Source of the DNA: JAICMB01 sp049514735
GTDB taxonomy: Bacteria; Acidobacteriota; Terriglobia; Bryobacterales; Bryobacteraceae
Direction: 5' to 3'
Assembly: GCA_049514735.1 (NCBI GenBank)
Contig: JBEKUT010000184.1
Span: 1 to 12,873 of the forward strand
DNA length: 12,873 nt
Shown: piece after piece, positions 6,764 through 12,873 of the stretch
Layout of the letters: each line of letters starts with the position of its first letter
Numbering within the stretch: the stretch's first letter is position 1
Notes under the pieces: model-generated
Told to the model about the DNA's origin: nothing
Database searches by the model: none
The model's input: only the letters and a program-made list of their open reading frames with translations
Made by a program: the position numbers and the translations under genes

Positions 6764-6879
6764 ATGCGGCCTTGTAACCGAAGTGCCATCCAACGTGACG
6801 ATTAAGCGCAAACTTCTCGGACGAGATCCATGACAAGAACCCTTAACTAAACTCTTGGCGGATGTTAGCTTGCTCAGGC

Positions 6880-6943
6880 GCGCGCCGTTCTGGAATGTGC
6901 GCAGAAGACCGCTCCCTTCCGGTCACGGCTCGGAACGGCGCGC
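6880..6943. repeat. Long two-level hairpin with perfect 11-bp arms (REP-like or transcript-end structure)
   Basis: GCGCGCCGTTC (6880-6890) and GAACGGCGCGC (6933-6943) are exact reverse complements; G-T wobbles and one G-C extend the stem inwards by three. The enclosed 42 nt contain a second hairpin, GACCG (6907-6911) with CGGTC (6920-6924). On the minus strand it begins 15 bp after the stop of the WD40-like ORF, a position that suits a 3' end. No T run follows on that strand, so it is not a standard intrinsic terminator; a dispersed palindromic element is equally possible. Confidence 0.6.
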
Positions 6944-6958
6944 TGTTTAATTCAACGA

Positions 6959-7339
6959 TCACGGAACGGCCAGCTCTTTCTGAGCGAAGCGATAGAGAGT
7001 CACACTGCCGTCGCCGCTCTCGGCCAGGAATTCGCCGCTGCTTGAGAGAGCGCAGTGATAGGGGTGGTCGACTGTATGTGGACTTCTCGAGTCTTGTATG
7101 CGCGGCTTCCAGGACGAGATCCAGGTTTGGGAACGAAGGTCGAAGACCGCACGGCTACGCGGAAACGGAGGCGAGCCCGGGTTCGGTATCCAAAAGATCA
7201 ACGGCAGACTCCACCAGGGATCATGATCGTACTCCCGGCGATTCGCAAGTTCCGTGGGTCTCATCGCAAGTCCAGAATGGGACTCGATGTGGCCTATCGG
7301 CATGGGGCTTGTGACACTTTCGCGAGTGTCACAAGGCAC
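6959..7339 (-). pseudogene. WD40-repeat-like C-terminal fragment, probable gene remnant
   Basis: The open frame is 126 codons from a GTG at 7337-7339 to TGA at 6959-6961. Only the C-terminal half looks like protein: V-F-D-L-R-S-Q-T-W-I-S-S-W-K-P, then H-P-Y-H-C-A-L-S-S-S-G-E-F-L-A, then G-D-G-S-V-T-L-Y-R-F, the strand-turn-strand pattern of a final beta-propeller blade. A single blade cannot fold alone. The first dozen codons run through the perfect hairpin at 7308-7335, no Shine-Dalgarno precedes the GTG or the later ATGs (7303, 7264), and there is no signal peptide. I therefore infer a fragment of a longer envelope or signalling WD40 protein left after deletion. It could still be a short expressed ORF. 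Confidence 0.45.
7308..7335. repeat. Perfect 11-bp inverted repeat with 6-nt loop
   Basis: CTTGTGACACT (7308-7318) and AGTGTCACAAG (7325-7335) are exact reverse complements around TTCGCG. No T run follows on either strand, so it is not an intrinsic terminator. It could be a REP-type element, a protein-binding palindrome, or an insertion-sequence end. The half-sites are too far apart for a CRP-type site. Confidence 0.7.
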
Positions 7340-7371
7340 CCTATGAGAAGGGCGCGGCGGAGGTCAACAAC

Positions 7372-7436
7372 GTAGAACGTAGAACATAGAACATCGAACG
7401 TTCCGAACCACGAACCACCAACTAACGACGCCGAAC
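7372..7436. repeat. Degenerate heptanucleotide tandem array (consensus NNNGAAC; GTTCNNN on the minus strand)
   Basis: Reading the + strand in sevens from 7372: GTAGAAC, GTAGAAC, ATAGAAC, ATCGAAC, then GTTCCGAAC (nine bases, a 2-bp insertion), then CACGAAC, CACCAAC, TAACGAC, GCCGAAC. That makes nine units with a fixed right half (mostly GAAC) and a variable left half. The array ends four bases before the last base of the permease stop codon. It resembles the short tandemly repeated heptamers known from some cyanobacterial intergenic regions. No CRISPR logic: there are no spacers. Confidence 0.7.
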
Positions 7437-7440
7437 TGTC

Positions 7441-10068
7441 TTATTCCGACCGCAAGGTCGCGACCGGGTCGATCCGCACGGCGCGAATCACTGCGGGCAT
7501 GGCCGCCAAAACCGCCGCCGCGAGAATTGTCAAACATGGAAGCGCCAGCATTCCCCAATCCGACGCCTTCACTTGATAGAGCAGCGATTCGATAGACCGT
7601 ACTGCCGTCATGCCCAGCGCCAGGCCCGCGGCTGCCCCCACCAGAACCATCGCGAAAACATCCACGGTCACGCGCCGCACGATATCGCCTGCCGGAGCGC
7701 CGACCGCCATGCGGATGCCAATCTCCCGGCGTCTCTGCAGCACCGAATAATCGAGCACGCCATACAATCCGACGGCAGCCAGCAACAAAGCGACAATCGA
7801 AAAGAACAGCGCCACCACCGCCAGCAGGCGCTCACGCACCGTGTTCGACAGGTTGATCTCCTGCTGCGTGCGGATATTGCTCACGCGAAACTCGGGCCGC
7901 GCCCGCGAAACTTCCAGACGCAGCATCGTGGCCACAGCGAGCGGGTTGCTACCGGACGTGCGCACGACGATCGCGCCCGAAGCGCTCAGCGATTGAAACG
8001 GAACATAGACGGTGGGCGTGAGCGGCTCGCGCATGTCGCGCTGGCGGGCATCGCCTGCCAGTCCCACGATCTGAAAGCGAACATGCACGCCATTTTTCTC
8101 CACTTTGTCGAAGGTCTTTCCCACCGGATTTTCGCCCCCAAAATACTGCCTGGCGAACGTCTCGCTAACGATTGCGGTTCCGGGATACGCATCGCCCAAG
8201 CGAAAATCGCGGCCATCGATCAGACGGATCTTCATGGTGTCGATCCAGCCCGGCGACACACTCAGAAAGTAGTTGAACGCCGCGAACGCCGGCCCGCCGT
8301 TCACCGCGACGAAACCGTTCGATCCGTTGCCGCTCAGAAGAGGCCAGCCAGCCAACGCGACCTTTTCCACGCCCGGCAATCCGCGCAAATGTTCGGCCAC
8401 CTGGTTCCACAGCGCGGGTGGCTGCGGCTGTTTCGAAACCGTATCCAATGCCAGGAGGCGCTCCGCGGAGAAGCCTGTCGGCTGCTGCGATAACTTATCG
8501 AAGGTTGAAACAAAGAGACCACCCACGAACAGCACCAGGAAACAGAACGCGACCTGCACGGCGATCAGCGCGTGCATCAATCGCCGCCGCGAATGTGGAT
8601 CGTCTCCGCCTTTGAGCGCGCTGGCCGGCAGCACTTGCGATGCACGCAACGCCGGGATGAGCCCGAAAAGAAACGTCACGGCCGCAGTCAGAAACAGGGC
8701 GAAGCCGAGGACTCTCCAGCCGGCCGGTAAAGCCAGCCGCGCGGGATTGTCCGCTGGATTGATCCTGCCGACGATAAACGGCGCAGCCCACCACGCGAAC
8801 AACACGCCGATCGCCGCGGCAATGAGTGCGAGCAGAGCGCTTTCCACTAGCACCAATTGCACCAGACGCCATCGTCCCGCGCCGATTGATGCCCGCAGCG
8901 CCATCTCGCGCGCCCGCGCTGCGGCTTGCGCCGTCATCAAATTTGCGACGTTTGCGCACGCAATGAGCAGCACTAGGCCCACCAACACTCCCAATGCGAT
9001 CAGCGAAACGCGATAATCTTTCTGCATATTGGACAGCCCCGCCGCCGCGGGAGCAAGAACGAGTCCCTGGCTCAGGAAACGGTCCACGAAAGTTTTCGGG
9101 CGGCCTGTGAACTCTTTGGCGCGCTCTTCGTTCGAGGCATGAAACGTCGCGCGCAGCTTCTGAAGAACGGGCTCCGCGGCGACGCCAGGCTCCATGCGAA
9201 CGAACGTCCGCAGCCAGGCCCAGTCTGCATGTTTGACGCCCTCGTACATCATGGTGGGAAGAAAAATGTCGGTTGCCGTTCCGGGTTCGGTCCCAGTGAA
9301 TCCTGCGGGACCAACGCCGATAATTTCGAAGAGGTCGTTGCCGATCCGCAAGCTTCGTCCGATCACTCGCGTATCCTGTCCGAAGCGCCGCGTCCAGTAA
9401 TCGTGAGAGAGCACCGCGTAGGGATGCTGGCCGGGCTCGCGGTCGTCGTCTTCGGTGAACAGCCGCCCAATTGTGGGGCGCAATCCGAATGACGGGAACA
9501 TCCAGCCGGACACGAATTGCCGATACGCTTTTTCCATCTCCTGGTCCGAGGCGTATGTCAGATCCGTGCGACCGCCGAACGAGACGGCGATCAGCTCGGC
9601 TTGCCCTTGCACCGCCTCCCGCATCTGGCGAAAGAGCGGAAACTCATAGCTGTCGCTGGATTTGGGCTTGCCGTCGAGCCCGACTTGGCGCAGCAGGGCG
9701 AACAAATTGCCAGGGTCTGAAATCGGGAGCGGACGCAGCAACAACGCATCGATGATGCGAAACGCCGAAGTGCACGAACCGATCGCGAGTGCGAGAGACA
9801 AGATCGCAGCGGCCGAGGTTATCTTCATTTTCCAAAGCTGCCTCCAGCCGAAGACAAAGTCGGCGCGCAATGAATCGAGCCAGGGGATGAGCTTCAGATC
9901 GTAGCTCTCCTCGCGCCGCTGCAACTGTGCGCCGAAAGCTCGCCGGGCTTCCACACGATCGCGTCCGTGCTCGATGGCTTCGGCGATATGCGCGTGCAGT
10001 TCTTCATCGAGCTCGCGGCTCACGCGATCCGCACGAAATACATTTCCGATCCGCGACCACAACGACAT
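7441..10068 (-). CDS. ADOP-family MacB/FtsX-like ABC permease, last of the tandem array
   Basis: 875 residues. Residues 1-75 are the cytoplasmic ADOP prefix (S-R-E-L-D-E-E-L at 17-24, E-A-R-R-A-F-G at 40-46, W-L-D-S-L-R at 63-68). TM1 is about 84-104; a MacB-type periplasmic domain spans about 105-350; TM2-4 lie at about 355-375, 403-430 and 452-474, with A-R-E-M-A-L-R-A-S-I-G-A-G-R (386-399) as the coupling segment. TM5 is about 498-520, a second periplasmic domain covers 525-745, and TM6-8 are about 748-770, 803-822 and 838-862, with R-R-R-E-I-G-I-R-M-A-V-G-A (779-791) as the matching repeat. By family knowledge such proteins are MacB-like exporters or mechanotransmitters whose ATPase, if any, is encoded elsewhere. 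The ATG at 10066-10068 has GAAAGG six bases upstream. TAA stop. It is co-transcribed with the two upstream copies. Substrate unknown. Confidence 0.9.
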   Translation of the reverse strand: MSLWSRIGNVFRADRVSRELDEELHAHIAEAIEHGRDRVEARRAFGAQLQRREESYDLKLIPWLDSLRADFVFGWRQLWKMKITSAAAILSLALAIGSCTSAFRIIDALLLRPLPISDPGNLFALLRQVGLDGKPKSSDSYEFPLFRQMREAVQGQAELIAVSFGGRTDLTYASDQEMEKAYRQFVSGWMFPSFGLRPTIGRLFTEDDDREPGQHPYAVLSHDYWTRRFGQDTRVIGRSLRIGNDLFEIIGVGPAGFTGTEPGTATDIFLPTMMYEGVKHADWAWLRTFVRMEPGVAAEPVLQKLRATFHASNEERAKEFTGRPKTFVDRFLSQGLVLAPAAAGLSNMQKDYRVSLIALGVLVGLVLLIACANVANLMTAQAAARAREMALRASIGAGRWRLVQLVLVESALLALIAAAIGVLFAWWAAPFIVGRINPADNPARLALPAGWRVLGFALFLTAAVTFLFGLIPALRASQVLPASALKGGDDPHSRRRLMHALIAVQVAFCFLVLFVGGLFVSTFDKLSQQPTGFSAERLLALDTVSKQPQPPALWNQVAEHLRGLPGVEKVALAGWPLLSGNGSNGFVAVNGGPAFAAFNYFLSVSPGWIDTMKIRLIDGRDFRLGDAYPGTAIVSETFARQYFGGENPVGKTFDKVEKNGVHVRFQIVGLAGDARQRDMREPLTPTVYVPFQSLSASGAIVVRTSGSNPLAVATMLRLEVSRARPEFRVSNIRTQQEINLSNTVRERLLAVVALFFSIVALLLAAVGLYGVLDYSVLQRRREIGIRMAVGAPAGDIVRRVTVDVFAMVLVGAAAGLALGMTAVRSIESLLYQVKASDWGMLALPCLTILAAAVLAAMPAVIRAVRIDPVATLRSE

Positions 10069-10080
10069 ATAAAACCTTTC
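10069..10080 (-). promoter_or_regulatory. Shine-Dalgarno site of the last permease, overlapping the scar's stop codon
   Basis: GAAAGG (10075-10080) followed by TTTTAT and the ATG at 10068. Its first G is also the last base of the second, leftover TAG. The matching linker between the first two copies reads ACAAGG-TTTGAT-ATG, so the linker is nearly conserved. No separate promoter is visible, in line with a single transcript. Confidence 0.6.
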
Positions 10081-10109
10081 TATTCCGACCGCATCTATTC
10101 AGACCGCAG
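10080..10109 (-). repeat. 15-bp imperfect duplication of the permease 3' end (recombination scar)
   Basis: On the minus strand CTGCGGTCTGAATAG (10109-10095, the true end of the upstream permease, L-R-S-E-stop) is followed at once by ATGCGGTCGGAATAG (10094-10080). They differ at two of 15 positions. The second unit has CGGTCGGAATAG, exactly as in the third copy at 12762-12773, whereas the true end uses TCT for serine. The spare unit thus looks like the leftover end of another permease rather than a slippage product. Confidence 0.75.
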
Positions 10110-12749
10110 CATGGCAGCCGGATCGATCCGAACCGCGCGGATTACCGCGGGCAGAGCGGCTAATAACGACACCGCGAGAATCGTCAAAGACGGGATCGCC
10201 AAGACGTTCCAATCGGTCGCCTTCACTTCATAAAGCAGCGACGCGATGTACCGCACGGACGCCATTCCAAGCGCCAACCCCACGCACGCGCCAATCAGCA
10301 CCATCGTGAATACTTCCGCCGTTACACGCCTGGCGATGTCGCCGGCCTGCGCGCCGATCGCCATCCGAATGCCGATCTCCCGCCGCCGTTGCAGTACGGA
10401 ATAATCGAGCACGCCATACAGCCCAACGCCTGCAAGCGCCACGGCAACGACGGCGAAGAACATCGCCAGCATGGCCAGGAGCCGTTCGCGCACCGTTTGC
10501 GACTGGTCGATCTCCTCTTGTGTGCGAATATTCCGCACGCGGAAATCGGGCTGTGCGCGGCTCGCTTCCCGGCGCAGACTGGACGCCAGCGTCCGCGGAT
10601 TTGAAGTGGATGTCCGCACGATAAACGTCCCTTCACTTTGACCACGTTTTTCGGACGACCGGAAAGGAACATACGCCACCGGCGGAACGGGCTCGCGAAT
10701 GCTTCTGTAGCGGGCATCGCGAATATATCCCACAATTTGAAAACGCGTATGCGGACCTTCGTCGTCGGTCTTGTCGAACGACATCCCCACCGGATTCGAG
10801 CCGTTGAAGTACTGTCTCGCGAAGGCTTCGTTGACGATGGCAACGCCCGGAAACGCATCGTTGGCGCGGAGATCGCGGCCTGCGATGAAAGGAATTTTCA
10901 TGGTCTCGACCCAACCGGGCGAGATACTCAGAAAATCTGTCATCACCTGACTCGGCGGCGCGCCGTTAATAGAAATGAAGCTGTTCCAGTTTGATGTGAG
11001 CAGCGGCCATCCCGCCAGGGCGACCTTTTCTACACCCGGTACCGTGCGCAAATGTTCGGCCACCTGGTCCCACAGAACCGGCGGTTGAGCGCTCCGCGCA
11101 GCCGTGTCGAGAGTGAGCAGGCGCTCCGCGGAAAAGCCGGTGGGCAGATGGGACAAGCGGTCGAATGTCGCGACAAACAGGCCGGCCACAAAGAGCACGA
11201 GAAAACAAAACGCGACCTGTGCAGCGATCAGCGTGTGCATCAAACGGCGGCGAGAGTGTGGATCGTCGCCGCCTTTGAGAGCGCCCGCGGGCGAGACTCG
11301 CGCGGCCCGGAAGGCCGGCGCCACCGCCAATAGAAACGTGACGACGAGGGTCAGAGCCAAGCCGAATCCAAGGACCCGCCAATCGGCGGGAAGATCCAAA
11401 CGCGCGGGATTATCCGGCGGATTGATCATGGTGACGACGAACGGTGCAGACCACCATGCGAATGCTCCACCTAACGCCGCCGCGAGAAACGCGAGTAAGG
11501 AGCTTTCCATCAGAACCAGTTGCACCAGCCTCCAGCGTCCCGCGCCGATGGAAACACGCAACGCCATTTCGCGCGCCCGCGCCGCGGCCTGCGCCGTCAT
11601 GAGATTCGCGACGTTGGCGCAGGCAATCAGCAACACCAGCGCGACCAGGACAGCGAGCGCCGCAAGCGAACGCCGATTGGCGTTCTGAAGCTCGGACACT
11701 CCCGCGGGCGCGGGCTCTATGAGTACTTTCCGATTGAGGTAATTCTCGATGCTCTTCGGCGGCATGCCCGTAAATCCCCGCGCCCGCTCCGTTTCGAATG
11801 CGAGCGAGATGGCGTTCAGTCTCTGCCGAAGCGGTTCCAACGCAACGCCGGGCTTCACGCGCGCCAGCGTTCGATGCCAGGTTGAATCCGCACGCGTGAC
11901 TCGGCGATGCATCATCGTGGGAACGAAGATATCGGTCATTGTTCCGGGCTCGATTCCGGTGAAGGGCGCCCCGGCAACGCCCACGATTTCGAAAAGGCGA
12001 TTGCCTAGTTGGAATGCGCGCCCGACAGCTTTCGGATCTCGCCCGAACCGGCGCGTCCAATAATCGTAAGAGAGAACGGCATAGGGATGGGCTCCCGGCT
12101 CGAGATCGTCGTTTGAGGTGAGCAAGCGCCCCGCCGCGGGCTGGAGTCCGAAGAACGCGAACATTCGGCCGGAAACGTATTGCAGCTGCGCCTTCTCCAT
12201 TTCCTGGTCCGACGCATAGGTCAAATCCGTGAAGTCCGCATAGGAGACCGCGATCAATTCGGCCTGACCCTTCACCGCGTCGCGCATTCGAGCGAAATCC
12301 GGATACGCCCAGCCGTCGAAGATTTGCGGCTTGCCGTCGAAGCCGGTTTCGTTGAACCCGATTTCCAGACGCGAGAGAACGTATAATTGCTCGGGGTGAC
12401 TCACCGGCAAAGGCCGCAGCAGCAGCGCGTCGATGATCCGAAACGCCGCTCCGCACGCTCCCAGCGCTAAAGCCAGCGATAGAATCGCGGCGACGGACGC
12501 CACTTTGCGCTTCTTGAGTTGCCGCCAGCCGAAGACAAAGTCGGCGCGCAGCGAATCGAGCCAGGGGATGAGCTTCAGATCGTAGCTCGCTTCGCGCCGC
12601 TGCAGCTGTGCACCGAACGCCCGCCGGGCTTCCACCGGATCGCGTCCCTGCTCGATGGCTTCCGCGATATGCGCGTGCAGTTCTTCATCGATCTCGCGGC
12701 TCAAGCGGCCCGCACGAAATACATTTCCGATCCGCGACCATAACGACAT
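10095..12749 (-). CDS. ADOP-family MacB/FtsX-like ABC permease, middle copy
   Basis: 884 residues, same layout as the copy at 7441: cytoplasmic prefix 1-75, TM1 about 84-104, first periplasmic domain 105-360, TM2-4 about 362-383, 408-436 and 458-478, TM5 about 503-528, second periplasmic domain 530-750, TM6-8 about 758-780, 812-830 and 847-870. The FtsX pseudo-repeat is visible as A-R-E-M-A-L-R-V-S-I-G-A-G (392-404) and R-R-E-I-G-I-R-M-A-I-G-A (789-800). Compared with the downstream copy, the first 78 residues differ at six positions, while the periplasmic domains differ widely. One example is an insertion near 126-134 (R-L-E-I-G-F-N-E-T) absent from the other copy. No Walker motifs occur. 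The ATG at 12747-12749 has AAGG (12756-12759) six bases upstream. It ends with TAG at 10095-10097, directly followed by the duplicated terminal codons. Family sure, substrate unknown. Confidence 0.9.
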   Translation of the reverse strand: MSLWSRIGNVFRAGRLSREIDEELHAHIAEAIEQGRDPVEARRAFGAQLQRREASYDLKLIPWLDSLRADFVFGWRQLKKRKVASVAAILSLALALGACGAAFRIIDALLLRPLPVSHPEQLYVLSRLEIGFNETGFDGKPQIFDGWAYPDFARMRDAVKGQAELIAVSYADFTDLTYASDQEMEKAQLQYVSGRMFAFFGLQPAAGRLLTSNDDLEPGAHPYAVLSYDYWTRRFGRDPKAVGRAFQLGNRLFEIVGVAGAPFTGIEPGTMTDIFVPTMMHRRVTRADSTWHRTLARVKPGVALEPLRQRLNAISLAFETERARGFTGMPPKSIENYLNRKVLIEPAPAGVSELQNANRRSLAALAVLVALVLLIACANVANLMTAQAAARAREMALRVSIGAGRWRLVQLVLMESSLLAFLAAALGGAFAWWSAPFVVTMINPPDNPARLDLPADWRVLGFGLALTLVVTFLLAVAPAFRAARVSPAGALKGGDDPHSRRRLMHTLIAAQVAFCFLVLFVAGLFVATFDRLSHLPTGFSAERLLTLDTAARSAQPPVLWDQVAEHLRTVPGVEKVALAGWPLLTSNWNSFISINGAPPSQVMTDFLSISPGWVETMKIPFIAGRDLRANDAFPGVAIVNEAFARQYFNGSNPVGMSFDKTDDEGPHTRFQIVGYIRDARYRSIREPVPPVAYVPFRSSEKRGQSEGTFIVRTSTSNPRTLASSLRREASRAQPDFRVRNIRTQEEIDQSQTVRERLLAMLAMFFAVVAVALAGVGLYGVLDYSVLQRRREIGIRMAIGAQAGDIARRVTAEVFTMVLIGACVGLALGMASVRYIASLLYEVKATDWNVLAIPSLTILAVSLLAALPAVIRAVRIDPAAMLRSE

Positions 12750-12761
12750 ATCAAACCTTGT
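12750..12761 (-). promoter_or_regulatory. 12-bp linker with Shine-Dalgarno between first and middle permease
   Basis: Minus-strand ACAAGG-TTTGAT sits between the TAG of the upstream copy and the ATG at 12749. The AAGG (12756-12759) has a 6-nt spacer to the start. The linker nearly matches that of the next junction (AAAGG-TTTTAT), a sign that the copies arose with their linker by tandem duplication. Confidence 0.6.
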
Positions 12762-12873
12762 CTATTCCGACCGCAGCATTGCCACTGGATCGATCCGAAT
12801 CGCTCGAATCACCGCGGGCACCGCCGCTAACAACATCGCGACTAAAATCGTCAACGACGGAATCGCTAGCACG
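12762..12873 (-). CDS. ADOP-family permease, C-terminal end of a further copy (5' part outside window)
   Basis: The reading frame enters from the right edge and gives 36 complete codons before TAG (12762-12764). They read as the last TM helix (V-L-A-I-P-S-L-T-I-L-V-A-M-L-L-A-A-V-P) and the tail A-V-I-R-A-I-R-I-D-P-V-A-M-L-R-S-E. The middle copy has the same tail with few changes (A-I-P-S-L-T-I-L, then P-A-V-I-R-A-V-R-I-D-P). This shows that the array has at least three members and that the operon promoter lies outside the window. Confidence 0.9.
   Translation of the reverse strand, partial: VLAIPSLTILVAMLLAAVPAVIRAIRIDPVAMLRSE

Noticed and set aside
6630..6836. A 68-codon minus-strand ORF running into the receptor start
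   Set aside because: It covers the receptor promoter and palindromes, has no ribosome site, and shows no protein-like pattern.
7308..7335. CRP-type operator from the TGTGA and TCACA half-sites
   Set aside because: The half-sites are 14 bp apart instead of six, and the sequence sits at the 3' side of a permease gene rather than before a promoter.
7308..7436. Repeats taken together as a CRISPR array
   Set aside because: The heptamers have no spacers and the hairpin occurs once; no cas gene is present.
7573..9016. Long + strand open frames (306 and 247 codons) opposite the last permease
   Set aside because: They are antisense shadows of a high-GC gene; the translations are rich in Arg/His/Ala with no motif, and the minus frame is a clear ADOP permease.
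10080..10094. A four-codon minigene (ATG to TAG) between the permeases
   Set aside because: It has no Shine-Dalgarno of its own and is better explained as the leftover end of another permease; kept only as part of the scar finding.
11410..12456. A 348-codon minus-strand frame inside the middle permease
   Set aside because: It overlaps the true frame on the same strand, is extremely Arg/Ala/Gly-rich, and has no recognisable domain; a codon-bias artefact.

Overview
The window reads as Acidobacteriota, probably close to Solibacter/Bryobacterales. This is inferred from four things: tandem genes of the 'acidobacterial duplicated orphan permease' (ADOP) family, a TonB-dependent receptor with an N-terminal carboxypeptidase-regulatory-like domain, a DUF433/DUF5615 module, and GC-rich codon use. 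I recognise families from memory of their motifs; no search was run. Almost everything is on the minus strand. The exception is the truncated gene at the left edge.

Left part (1-2348): the C-terminal end of a LolA-like lipoprotein-sorting-type domain (+) meets a minus-strand two-gene operon tail to tail, with one base between them. The operon is a secreted hypothetical protein followed, through an ATGA overlap, by a fold-type III PLP enzyme of the D-serine dehydratase/D-threonine aldolase family. It has a TATAAT box 17 nt before its first start codon. Bases 2349-2711 hold no gene; they contain that promoter, a perfect 8-bp hairpin, a G-rich stretch and an 11-bp tandem duplication.

Middle (2712-6657): a DUF433 antitoxin-like gene overlaps a DUF5615 PIN-like toxin gene. 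Upstream of them in the transcription direction lies an outer-membrane operon. It encodes an 826-residue TonB-dependent receptor and a 213-residue beta-barrel protein joined by ATGA, followed by a possible 28-codon ORF joined by TGATG. The receptor also has a TATAAT box exactly 17 nt before its GTG start.

Spacer (6658-7440): no intact gene is convincing. It holds the receptor promoter, three abutting palindromes, a long two-level hairpin, an ORF whose C-terminal part looks like the last blade of a WD40-type protein, a perfect 11-bp hairpin, and a degenerate heptanucleotide array ending next to the permease stop codon.

Right part (7441-12873): three ADOP permeases in tandem (875 aa, 884 aa, and the last 36 codons of a third at the edge). 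They are separated by 26 and 12 bp, with near-identical linkers and Shine-Dalgarno sites. They resemble MacB/FtsX permeases with no ATPase of their own, and no ATPase gene is present in the window. Their cytoplasmic prefix is nearly identical while the periplasmic domains have diverged. The junction at 10080-10109 keeps a second copy of the terminal codons, which looks like a scar of past recombination. No known defence, CRISPR, phage or biosynthetic system was found. The most unusual material is the permease array, its recombination scar and the repeat-rich spacer after it.
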